A stretch of DNA of 5,150 nt from Desulfobacterales bacterium (GCA_030145015.1 JAQYWI010000296.1:1-5150), one strand, 5' to 3'; numbered from the stretch's first letter, positions 1 through 4,983 are shown. Translations and numbers: made by a program. The notes: generated by a model from the letters alone, not told the origin.

Positions 1-1
1 T

Positions 2-61
2 CATGAAGCCAAAGTAGCATATTATCGTAATTATTACAATTGGTTAATTGATATTTTGTAG
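2..61 (+). CDS. C-terminal tail of an upstream gene (partial, unidentified)
   Basis: The frame starting at base 2 is open from the window edge to a TAG at 59-61. It gives 19 residues that read like a protein end (HEAKVAYYRNYYNWLIDIL), rich in aromatic residues. The other two + frames close within the first 15 bases. A hairpin follows six bases after the stop, as expected behind a gene. The piece is too short to assign a family, and a chance open frame of this length is quite possible, so confidence is low. Confidence 0.3.
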   Translation, partial: HEAKVAYYRNYYNWLIDIL

Positions 62-66
62 TAAAA

Positions 67-92
67 CTTGTTCGGATAAGTTCTCCGACAAG
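67..92 (+). terminator. Imperfect hairpin after the upstream reading frame
   Basis: CTTGT(67-71) pairs with ACAAG(88-92) and CGGA(73-76) with TCCG(84-87), with one bulged T at 72 and a 7-base loop. That makes nine pairs. No T-run follows, so it is not a canonical intrinsic terminator. It could be a 3'-end stabilising or factor-dependent termination structure for a transcript ending at the TAG at 59-61. Confidence 0.3.
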
Positions 93-160
93 CTCCTATC
101 GCATATTAAATCTTCCAGAAAATTTATAACCAGATGATAATCTTCTTCTCTTTAACTCGG

Positions 161-266
161 AATTCCCCGCTCCTTGGAGCGTGGGATGAATTACAAATCA
201 GAAAAAATCCTTATTATCGGCGAAGCATAGCGAAGCCGACCTGATACCCCGCAGCTTGCTGCGGGG
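161..266. repeat. REP-like cluster of three palindromes
   Basis: Three stem-loops lie within about 105 bases of non-coding DNA. The first (161-192) has CGCTCC/GGAGCG with a two-base loop, extended by CCC/GGG across a bulged T and flanked by AATT on both sides. The second (217-239) has TCGGC/GCCGA closing a 13-base loop, and ATCAG(197-201)/CTGAT(241-245) could close a larger structure around it. The third (247-266) is a perfect nine-base stem, CCCCGCAGC/GCTGCGGGG, around TT. Hairpins one and three share the CCCCGC core and a nearby TTCATT/ATGAATT-type flank. Clustered GC-rich palindromes in an AT-rich spacer are typical of REP/BIME elements, which are often mobilised by REP-associated transposases; none is encoded here. 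Only one cluster is in the window, so repetition in the genome is inferred. Confidence 0.5.
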
Positions 267-320
267 AGAGTTCATTATTATTGAAATTACCTTTTCATAG
301 CCGCTCAACTAGAGAAGGCG

Positions 321-491
321 ATGAACTCTGTTAGAATAGAACAAAAAGAATTAAAAGCGCATTGGATAAAAATAATCCAATTGATATTGCTTAATGTCCT
401 ACTTCCAGTCCTGACTGCTCTGCTTGGATACATATTTGGTACAAGAGAAGGTGCCCGTGGCCAGGGACAAGAGTCCCCGGAGGAGACGTAA
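321..491 (+). CDS. Small one-helix membrane protein, 56 aa (hypothetical)
   Basis: The ORF runs from ATG 321 to TAA 489-491. Residues 1-17 are polar with several Lys/Arg, residues about 18-39 form one continuous hydrophobic stretch (IIQLILLNVLLPVLTALLGY), and residues 40-56 are a polar tail rich in Gly, Gln and Glu. This layout fits a single-span inner-membrane peptide. No family is recognised. The frame is open back to a stop at 282-284, but 321 is the first ATG. An AGAAGG lies only about two bases upstream, so the ribosome binding site is poorly spaced. Its stop is separated by two bases from the stop of the opposing small ORF at 494-625. A real small gene is plausible because of the clean transmembrane pattern; a relic or chance ORF remains possible. 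Confidence 0.42.
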   Translation: MNSVRIEQKELKAHWIKIIQLILLNVLLPVLTALLGYIFGTREGARGQGQESPEET

Positions 492-493
492 TA

Positions 494-625
494 TTATAGC
501 CTTCCTAAAGTCCCGTCGATTTCTTCTTCCGGGGCATCCCAGACTTCTTTCTTTAAACGACCCACGGTATTGTCTTCAAAAATGATCTCCGGATATTCCG
601 TTGTCAGCCATTTCTTTTTTTCCAT
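494..625 (-). CDS. Small acidic protein, 43 aa, with strong ribosome binding site (hypothetical)
   Basis: On the minus strand an ATG at 625-623 opens 43 codons ending in TAA at 496-494. AGGAGG lies at 640-635, nine bases before the ATG, which is a near-ideal Shine-Dalgarno and the main reason for choosing this start. The same frame extends further upstream without comparable signals. The peptide begins MEKKKWLTTEYPEIIFEDN and has about eleven acidic and seven basic residues. It has two Trp, an EYPEIIFED patch, a VGRLKKEVW segment and an acidic run (PEEEID) before a GTLGRL end. There is no signal peptide or membrane helix. No family is recognised. A peptide precursor is conceivable from its size and YP-containing front half, but no maturation gene is present here, so no function is assigned. 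Confidence 0.5.
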   Translation of the reverse strand: MEKKKWLTTEYPEIIFEDNTVGRLKKEVWDAPEEEIDGTLGRL

Positions 626-669
626 TACATGAGCCCTCCTTCGACTGTTCTGCATTCTCCAGATAAGGG

Positions 670-697
670 TTGAAATTAACCATCTTTTTAGTATAGG
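670..697 (+). promoter_or_regulatory. Candidate sigma-70 promoter for kdgF
   Basis: TTGAAA (670-675, five of six to the -35 consensus) is followed after 16 bases by TATAGG (692-697, four of six to the -10). Transcription would start near 704, leaving a leader of roughly 75 bases before kdgF. The -35 box overlaps a small inverted repeat, GGTT-N6-AACC (668-681), which could be a regulator site. No copy of the palindrome found ahead of iclR is visible here. Confidence 0.35.
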
Positions 698-769
698 AAG
701 AGTACGAATGCCAATTGAAGAGGCATCTTTCATTGCCAAAATCGGGCACCTGTGCCGAACGTCGAAAAC

Positions 770-776
770 AGGAGGT
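770..776 (+). promoter_or_regulatory. Ribosome binding site that fixes the kdgF start
   Basis: AGGAGGT ends four bases before the ATG at 781. The alternative in-frame start, TTG at 715, would add 22 residues and has no comparable site. This favours the shorter 112-residue protein, which also matches the usual KdgF length. Confidence 0.75.
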
Positions 777-780
777 GGAG

Positions 781-1119
781 ATGGGTACACTGAAGCAATC
801 GGATATTACAGTGGAACCAATCGGAGAAGGCCGCACACGCTACTTGGCACACACCGAGAAACTCATGATGGCCGTGATCGATTTCAGGGACGGCCCGACC
901 AGGGAACCGGATCCGCCGCATTCTCATTCACATGAACAGATATCTTATGTGGTATCCGGTGAGCTCATGGTATTCATTGGCGATGAACAAACACGTCTGG
1001 AGCCCGGAGACATGTTTACCGTGCCACCGGATATTCCCCACAGTGTCCAGTTGCTCACAGAATATGTGCGCCTGGTGGATACGTTTCATCCCATCAGGGA
1101 TGAGTTTTTGAACCTATAG
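781..1119 (+). CDS. kdgF: KdgF-type cupin, unsaturated uronate linearisation
   Basis: A 112-residue single-domain cupin. KdgF converts cyclic 4,5-unsaturated monouronates, released by pectin or alginate lyases and related enzymes, to the linear ketonised form that KduI uses; it acts in the cytoplasm. Cupin motif 1 is at 47-61 (HSHSHEQ then SYVVSGE) and motif 2 at 76-87 (GDMFTVPPDIPH). Metal ligands are expected from H47, H49, Q53 and H87, and the C-terminal DTFHPIRDEF (100-109) supplies the Asp, Phe and Arg conserved in studied KdgF active sites. The LAHTEKLMM segment (22-30) also matches the family as I remember it. The ATG at 781 was chosen for its strong ribosome binding site. The gene stands alone, about 600 bases before iclR, so it is probably a separate transcription unit of the same pathway. 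Small cupins are a broad group, but the C-terminal motif and the kdu neighbours make KdgF the best call. Confidence 0.85.
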   Translation: MGTLKQSDITVEPIGEGRTRYLAHTEKLMMAVIDFRDGPTREPDPPHSHSHEQISYVVSGELMVFIGDEQTRLEPGDMFTVPPDIPHSVQLLTEYVRLVDTFHPIRDEFLNL

Positions 1120-1491
1120 AAATTAGTAAGATCCAATCAGCTATGTATCTCGTGTTTGCTTGTATCTCCCCGAAATGCTTCTAAACGTACTTTTGCCCAA
1201 CATTGCATATTAGTGTACGCCCATTCTCACCTCAAAGTTCGCAAATTATTTGAAAATCAGACCCAGTTTTAGAGAAAGTTATTTTGAGGGTGTCAAAGTT
1301 TTCAGCCGACCTTAAACCATCAATGCTTTCGTCCGGCCTTTATAAGCATACCGGTATGATAGTATGCTTTGTTCTATTGCCGGTTTGTACGGTGCGGCAC
1401 CCAGGGGAGCACAGCGACTCCGACCGGGGCCAGTTCGACAATTGCGGCAACCGTGTGATCGTAAAATATTTTATGGTGATTTATTTTTTGC
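1120..1491. other. Intergenic stretch without a convincing gene
   Basis: No good intrinsic terminator follows kdgF. The stretch is mostly AT-rich and contains an inverted repeat at 1344-1369 and a GC-rich island at about 1381-1460. An open frame at 1284-1517 begins only with TTG, has no ribosome binding site and ends inside the downstream promoter, so I do not call it. A minus-strand frame through the GC-rich island (stop near 1378) reads protein-like for about 25 residues but has no ATG and may be a relic. Confidence 0.5.
1344..1369. promoter_or_regulatory. Inverted repeat AAGCATAC-N10-GTATGCTT
   Basis: AAGCATAC (1344-1351) and GTATGCTT (1362-1369) are perfect inverted copies. Inside lies a second, overlapping perfect palindrome, CATACCGGTATG (1347-1358). 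The CATAC/GTATG unit thus occurs three times in 26 bases. It resembles a binding site for a dimeric regulator more than a terminator, as only a short TTT follows. Its partner gene is unclear: it lies about 225 bases after kdgF and 125 bases before the iclR promoter. Confidence 0.35.
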
Positions 1492-1518
1492 TTGACAAGC
1501 AAAAACGTATTGCATAAT
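1492..1518 (+). promoter_or_regulatory. Promoter of iclR and probably the kdu-eda genes
   Basis: A perfect -35 box TTGACA (1492-1497) is followed after 15 bases by CATAAT (1513-1518, five of six to TATAAT). The spacing is two bases shorter than optimal, which could mean a promoter of modest strength or one that depends on protein binding. The expected start of transcription, near 1525, falls inside the palindromic operator at 1522-1556, the arrangement expected for direct repression. Confidence 0.6.
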
Positions 1519-1521
1519 TAT

Positions 1522-1556
1522 GTTTCATATATGATATCTATATCCATATATGAAAC
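1522..1556. promoter_or_regulatory. Double palindromic operator, candidate IclR/KdgR site
   Basis: GTTTCATATATG (1522-1533) and CATATATGAAAC (1545-1556) are a perfect 12-base inverted repeat separated by 11 bases. Each arm also contains its own palindrome. The 14-mers centred at 1529.5 and 1548.5 match the symmetrical word TTTCATATATGAAA at 13 and 12 of 14 positions. Two sites 19 bases apart, about two helical turns, would let two dimers bind one face of the DNA, which suits the dimer-of-dimers binding known for IclR-family proteins. The GAAA/TTTC ends also recall KdgR operators of enterobacteria. The site covers the predicted transcription start of iclR, so autorepression is the natural inference. 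Confidence 0.65.
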
Positions 1557-1719
1557 TTTTTTGACTTCGAAAATGTGATATGTCGGTTTTTGCCGTTGGC
1601 GCGAGGTCGATCCATCCTGAGAATGCTGATTGGCTTGGTTGCATCCCAGAAGCCTTATATGTCGGATTCACTTGAACAAGAGCAAAACAAAATAATGAGG
1701 GAGGATGTATTAAACTTTT
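1557..1719 (+). other. Long leader before iclR
   Basis: If transcription starts near 1525, about 195 bases precede the iclR start codon. The leader has a 9-base direct repeat, ATATGTCGG, at 1578-1586 and 1657-1665. It also has a 31-codon frame from ATG 1580 to TGA 1673-1675 (starting MSVFAVGARSIHPENADW) that reads protein-like but has no ribosome binding site. I see no riboswitch class or attenuator hairpin here that I recognise. Confidence 0.3.
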
Positions 1720-2469
1720 ATGAAACCACTGGAAAAAATATTTGCCGTCCTTGAAGCGGTGATATCACACCAGGAAAATGGTTTAACATTCGCCGGCACA
1801 GTGGCGAGCACCGCTTTGCCGAAGGCCAGCGTTCATCGTATTTTAAAGGGCATGACCGAGTTGGGGTACTTAATTTTCGACAGCAAAACCAAACGATACC
1901 GCGGTGCATTGAAACTGGCGGCTCTAGGCGCGGAAGTGACGTCCAATTTTGACTTTCGTAAGCTTGTCCACCCCCAACTCATTCGATTGCAGCAGGAAAC
2001 CAACCACACTTCCAATATGGCTATTAAAAATGGATCGGCCGGAATCTGCATGGATAAAATTGAATCGCAAGACTACGGTATAAAGTTGATATTAAACATA
2101 GGTAATAGCTTTCCTCTATATTGTACCGGATTAGGTAAAGTGCTATTAGCCTACTCCCCCCCTTCCGAAGCCGATCGAATTCTTTCCAAAAAATTGAAGT
2201 CCTATACTGAAAACACAATCACCGATCCTCTAGAACTCAAAAAGGAACTTAAACAAATAAAAGAACAAGGGTATGCCTTGGACCGGGAGGAAGTGACAAG
2301 AGGTATTATGTGTGTGGCGGCTCCGGTATTTGGTATTGGCGGTGAGATTCTATGTGCCATCAGTGTTGCATTCCCATCATATGTAAACAGCGATAGGGGC
2401 ATCGATTCGGAAATTAAGGCGGTCAAGTTTCACGCAGCCACTATTTCCGGTTTTTTCAATCAACATTAA
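1720..2469 (+). CDS. IclR-family transcriptional regulator (KdgR-like by context)
   Basis: A 249-residue regulator of standard IclR length. Residues 1-65 form the winged helix-turn-helix: it starts MKPLEKIFAVLEAV as family members do, the recognition helix is about 34-45 (PKASVHRILKGM), and the wing is GYLIFDSKTKRYRGALKL (49-66). Residues about 80-247 form the effector domain with GSAGICMDKIES (105-116), GLGKVLLAY (137-145), GYALDREE (184-191), GIMCVAAPVF (195-204) and AISVAFPS (213-220). A TAA three codons upstream makes ATG 1720 the first possible ATG, but the GGGAGG at 1699-1704 is 15 bases away, unusually far, so translation may be inefficient. It lies 74 bases before kduI behind a promoter with a double palindrome, so it probably controls this pathway, likely as a KDG-responsive repressor like KdgR. 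The effector is inferred from context; other IclR subfamilies cannot be excluded. Confidence 0.85.
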   Translation: MKPLEKIFAVLEAVISHQENGLTFAGTVASTALPKASVHRILKGMTELGYLIFDSKTKRYRGALKLAALGAEVTSNFDFRKLVHPQLIRLQQETNHTSNMAIKNGSAGICMDKIESQDYGIKLILNIGNSFPLYCTGLGKVLLAYSPPSEADRILSKKLKSYTENTITDPLELKKELKQIKEQGYALDREEVTRGIMCVAAPVFGIGGEILCAISVAFPSYVNSDRGIDSEIKAVKFHAATISGFFNQH

Positions 2470-2495
2470 AGGCAATCAATAAATCAATTGAGTAT

Positions 2496-2517
2496 GTGGC
2501 TTCCTGCCGTTTTTTTT
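2496..2517 (+). terminator. Weak terminator-like hairpin with T-run between iclR and kduI
   Basis: A short stem (GTGGC 2496-2500 with GCCGT 2506-2510, three GC pairs plus two wobble pairs, loop TTCCT) runs into eight T residues (2510-2517). The stem is too weak for efficient termination but could give partial read-through, lowering or tuning kduI-kduD-eda expression relative to iclR. No separate promoter with both boxes fits between it and the kduI ribosome binding site. Confidence 0.3.
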
Positions 2518-2543
2518 GACTAAGATGAAAAGAGGAAAAACTT

Positions 2544-3374
2544 ATGGAAATTAGAAATGCAATTCATCCTGAACATGCTGCGTTATTGGGTACAGAACAC
2601 ATACGCAAACAATTCTTAATCCAAAATCTTTTTAAACCGGATGAGATTAAGCTTGTGTATAGCTATTTTGACAGGTTGATTGTCGGCGGTGTTTGCCCGC
2701 TGAAACCTTTACTACTTGAGATTGATGAAGAAATTATCGGTGCATCCTACCTATTAGAAAGACGCGAACTGGGGCTAATTAATATTGGTGGCGCGGGTAC
2801 GGTGGCGGTTGACGGAAATAAGCATGTCATGAATTCTAAAGACGGCCTCTACGTTGGTATGGGTGCAAAAGAGCTGCAATTTTCAAGTACTGACAAAGAT
2901 GATCCGGCAAAGTTCTATTTAAATTGCGCACCGGCACATGCAGCACATCCAACCGTAAAAGTAACCTTTAACGATGCTGAGCCCATCGAGTTGGGCGAGA
3001 TGGAGCAAAGCAATAAAAGGACAATCCGCAAATATATTCATCCGGATGGCGTTAAAAGCTGTCAGCTGGTTATGGGTTTGACAACTCTGGAAACCGGCTG
3101 TGTCTGGAATACGATGCCTGTGCACACCCATCAGCGGCGGATGGAGGCTTACTTTTACTTCGGCCTATCCGACGATCAGGTTGTTTTTCACTTCATGGGT
3201 GAACCATCTGAAACTCGGCATATTGTTGTCCGCAATGAAGAGGCTGTGTTCTCACCTAGCTGGTCGATTCACGCCGGGGCCGGCACCAACAACTACACCT
3301 TCATCTGGGGCATGGTCGGAGAAAATCAGACCTTCACCGATATGGATGCAGTTCCAATGGGAGAACTAAAATAG
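2544..3374 (+). CDS. kduI: 5-keto-4-deoxyuronate isomerase (DKI isomerase)
   Basis: A 276-residue protein, close to the 278 of the E. coli enzyme, which it resembles from end to end by my recollection. It isomerises 5-keto-4-deoxyuronate to 2,5-diketo-3-deoxygluconate in the cytoplasm, upstream of KduD. The fold is a double cupin barrel with one zinc site. The ligands are visible in the second barrel: H194 and H196 in NTMPVHTHQRRME (189-201), E201, and H243 in SPSWSIHAG (237-245), each two positions below the E. coli numbering. Other hallmarks are YLLERRELGLINIGGAG (69-85), NCAPAHAAHPT (127-137) and YTFIWGMVGENQ (251-262). AGAGGA at 2531-2536, seven bases before ATG 2544, supports the start. 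kduD follows after 38 bases, so the two are very likely co-transcribed. No key residue appears to be missing. Confidence 0.96.
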   Translation: MEIRNAIHPEHAALLGTEHIRKQFLIQNLFKPDEIKLVYSYFDRLIVGGVCPLKPLLLEIDEEIIGASYLLERRELGLINIGGAGTVAVDGNKHVMNSKDGLYVGMGAKELQFSSTDKDDPAKFYLNCAPAHAAHPTVKVTFNDAEPIELGEMEQSNKRTIRKYIHPDGVKSCQLVMGLTTLETGCVWNTMPVHTHQRRMEAYFYFGLSDDQVVFHFMGEPSETRHIVVRNEEAVFSPSWSIHAGAGTNNYTFIWGMVGENQTFTDMDAVPMGELK

Positions 3375-3412
3375 ATATTATCTTTTAGTAGGCACTGAAA
3401 GGTCAGGTCACT

Positions 3413-4174
3413 ATGATTCTCGATCAATTCAACCTAGGCGGCAAAGTTGCCATCGTCACCGGCAGTAGCACCGGACTCGGTGAGGGTATGGCATATGGCC
3501 TGGCAGAAGCCGGAGCCGATATCGTTGGCGTATACAACAACGACTTACCTAAAAATCAGAAAAAGATCGAGGCCTTAGGTCGCAGATTCCTGGGGATCCA
3601 GGCCGATCTGTCGAATATCTCTCTTGTAGCTGATATTGTAGGAAAAACGGTAGAGGCTTTTGGCAGGTTGGACATTCTGGTGAATAATGCCGGGATCATT
3701 ATTCGAAATAAATCAGTCGATTTTACCGAAGAGCAGTGGGATGATGTCGTTAACATCAACCTTAAAACGCTATTTTTTCTGTCTCAAGCAGCAGCCCGGC
3801 AGTTCATCAGCCAGAAAACCAGCGGGAAGATCATCAATATCGCCTCCCTGCTTTCTTTCCAGGGTGGGATTTTGGTGCCTTCTTATACCGCCAGCAAAAG
3901 TGGAGTGATGGGTCTTACCCGGCTGCTGGGCGCCGAATGGGCCCCACACAACATCAATGTAAACGCCATCGCGCCGGGATATATGGCCACTCTTAATACC
4001 AAGGCACTGCAAGACGATCCGGTTAGAAATAAGCAGATACTGGAACGGATCCCTGCAGAACGATGGGGGCAACCCGATGATATGAAAGGCGCAGTTGTTT
4101 TTCTGGCTTCAGAGGCATCAAGTTATATAAATGGTTATACAGTGGCTGTAGATGGCGGCTGGCTGGCGCGTTAA
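3413..4174 (+). CDS. kduD: 2-deoxy-D-gluconate 3-dehydrogenase / DKII reductase (SDR)
   Basis: A 253-residue classical short-chain dehydrogenase, the same length as E. coli KduD. It reduces 2,5-diketo-3-deoxygluconate to 2-keto-3-deoxygluconate with NAD(P)H. The nucleotide-binding loop TGSSTGLG is at 16-23, NNAG at 91-94, the NIN motif at 114-116, and the catalytic Ser-Tyr-Lys are S145, Y158 and K162 in SLLSFQGG and PSYTASKSG. KduD hallmarks beyond a generic SDR are GKIINIASLLSFQGGI (138-153), HNINVNAIAPGYMAT, IPAERWGQP and the C-terminal AVDGGWLAR. The ribosome binding site is modest: AAGG at 3399-3402 or AGG at 3405-3407 before ATG 3413. It sits 38 bases after kduI. A generic SDR of another sugar pathway is unlikely given the neighbour and these signatures. 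Confidence 0.95.
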   Translation: MILDQFNLGGKVAIVTGSSTGLGEGMAYGLAEAGADIVGVYNNDLPKNQKKIEALGRRFLGIQADLSNISLVADIVGKTVEAFGRLDILVNNAGIIIRNKSVDFTEEQWDDVVNINLKTLFFLSQAAARQFISQKTSGKIINIASLLSFQGGILVPSYTASKSGVMGLTRLLGAEWAPHNINVNAIAPGYMATLNTKALQDDPVRNKQILERIPAERWGQPDDMKGAVVFLASEASSYINGYTVAVDGGWLAR

Positions 4175-4194
4175 CCCGTGAGTAATCGGCGTTA

Positions 4195-4317
4195 ATGTGT
4201 TTCGACCAAAGGGATTATATAAATATTAAAGAGGTCATCAATGAGCTCAACAAGGCCTTTCATTTTCTGGAAGAAAAACCGGAGCAATACTTGAAAATTC
4301 TCGTTAAAAACCAATAA
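4195..4317 (+). CDS. Small ORF, 40 aa, coupled to eda (hypothetical)
   Basis: ATG 4195 opens 40 codons ending in TAA 4315-4317. The product is lysine- and glutamate-rich (contains NIKEVINELNKAFHFLEEKP) and has the heptad-like spacing of an amphipathic helix at about 11-37, with no signal peptide or membrane span. It starts 20 bases after kduD and ends 11 bases before eda, and the AAGGGA ribosome binding site of eda (4316-4321) overlaps its stop codon, which would couple the two. Against it: no clear ribosome binding site precedes 4195, and a competing frame (ATG 4241, 17 codons) has AGAGG six bases upstream. It fills the position between kduD and eda where a KDG kinase might stand, but no PfkB motif is present. 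It is either a real small protein, a coupling ORF, or the remnant of a lost gene. No family is recognised. Confidence 0.4.
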   Translation: MCFDQRDYINIKEVINELNKAFHFLEEKPEQYLKILVKNQ

Positions 4318-4328
4318 GGGACAAGTCT

Positions 4329-4964
4329 ATGAGCGCTATACTGGACCAATTTGAAAAGATGCGGGTCGTTCCCGTAGTCGCCATTGAAAATGCGCAGGAC
4401 GCCATGCAGCTGGCCGATGCATTGATTGGTGGGGGGCTGCCCTGCGCAGAAATCACCTTCCGGACAGCGGCAGCCTTAGATGCCATGCGCATTATGGCCC
4501 GACGGGAAGACATTCTCGTGGGGGCCGGCACTGTTCTAAAGGTCGATCAGGTGAAGGCAGCGGTTGACGTTGGTGCCCGATTCATGGTGTCGCCGGGGTT
4601 CAATCCGAAGGTCGTCGGCTATTGTGTCGAAAACAATATCACCGTTACGCCCGGTATCTGCACGCCGTCAGACATTGAGGCGGCGCTGGATTTCGGCCTT
4701 GAAGTATTGAAATTTTTTCCGGCCGCAGCTTTTGGTGGGTTAAAAACACTCAAAGCCATGAGCGGCCCGTATACAATGGTTAAATTTATACCCACCGGCG
4801 GGATTAGTCCAGGTAATCTGTTAGATTATCTGCAGTTTCCAAAGGTCCTGGCATGCGGTGGCACCTGGATTGCTAAAGCGGCTCTAATCTCCGAAGGCAA
4901 GTTCGATGAAATTGTTCAAAACGCACGGGAAGCCGTCGAGATCGTGAATAAGTTAAAGCCTTAA
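4329..4964 (+). CDS. eda: KDPG/KHG aldolase
   Basis: A 211-residue class I aldolase of usual length (E. coli Eda 213). It cleaves 2-keto-3-deoxy-6-phosphogluconate to pyruvate and glyceraldehyde-3-phosphate, ending the uronate route. The TIM barrel carries the general acid/base E41 and R45 in AEITFRT (40-46), GAGTV (65-69, with T68), SPG (88-90), the Schiff-base lysine K128 in LKFFPA (127-132), the phosphate-binding IPTGGIS (154-160), and CGGTW (176-180). Where E. coli has Ser in GGSW this protein has T179, a conservative change. AAGGGA (4316-4321), seven bases before ATG 4329, fixes the start and overlaps the stop of the preceding small ORF. It is the last recognisable gene in the run. Aldolases of this family also split 4-hydroxy-2-ketoglutarate, and a KDPGal aldolase cannot be strictly excluded, but the kdu context points to KDPG. 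Confidence 0.93.
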   Translation: MSAILDQFEKMRVVPVVAIENAQDAMQLADALIGGGLPCAEITFRTAAALDAMRIMARREDILVGAGTVLKVDQVKAAVDVGARFMVSPGFNPKVVGYCVENNITVTPGICTPSDIEAALDFGLEVLKFFPAAAFGGLKTLKAMSGPYTMVKFIPTGGISPGNLLDYLQFPKVLACGGTWIAKAALISEGKFDEIVQNAREAVEIVNKLKP

Positions 4965-4965
4965 A

Positions 4966-4983
4966 GCACCAAATACTTGGTGC
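4966..4983 (+). terminator. Perfect hairpin two bases after eda
   Basis: GCACCAA (4966-4972) pairs perfectly with TTGGTGC (4977-4983) around a four-base loop. The stop of eda ends at 4964. No T-run follows, so it is not a canonical intrinsic terminator. Its position suggests a 3'-end protecting or factor-assisted termination structure. Confidence 0.45.

Noticed and set aside
161..266. CRISPR-like array
   Set aside because: The palindromes differ in sequence and spacing, with no identical direct repeats or regular spacers.
715..780. Longer N-terminus for the KdgF cupin from TTG 715
   Set aside because: The start is TTG without a good ribosome binding site, the added 22 residues are not cupin-like, and AGGAGGT sits directly before ATG 781.
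626..790. Upstream extension of the 43-residue minus-strand ORF, to a 98-codon frame
   Set aside because: The extension overlaps the kdgF promoter and ribosome binding site on the other strand, and the strong AGGAGG points to the internal ATG at 625.
1433..1439. GTTCGAC, resembling a tRNA T-loop
   Set aside because: No matching acceptor, anticodon or D arms could be drawn around it.
1284..1517. 77-codon + strand open frame in the kdgF-iclR spacer
   Set aside because: It has a TTG start, no ribosome binding site, mixed composition across an AT-rich/GC-rich junction, and it ends inside the iclR promoter -10 box.
3100..3369. 89-codon frame inside kduI
   Set aside because: It is a shadow in another frame of a clearly conserved kduI region that includes its zinc ligands.
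3770..4072. 100-codon minus-strand frame inside kduD
   Set aside because: It is antisense to the conserved SDR catalytic region, with no start signals and no recognisable protein features.
4241..4294. 17-codon frame with AGAGG six bases upstream, before eda
   Set aside because: The ribosome site is decent but the peptide is very short and carries no recognisable pattern; the overlapping 40-codon frame fits the eda junction better.
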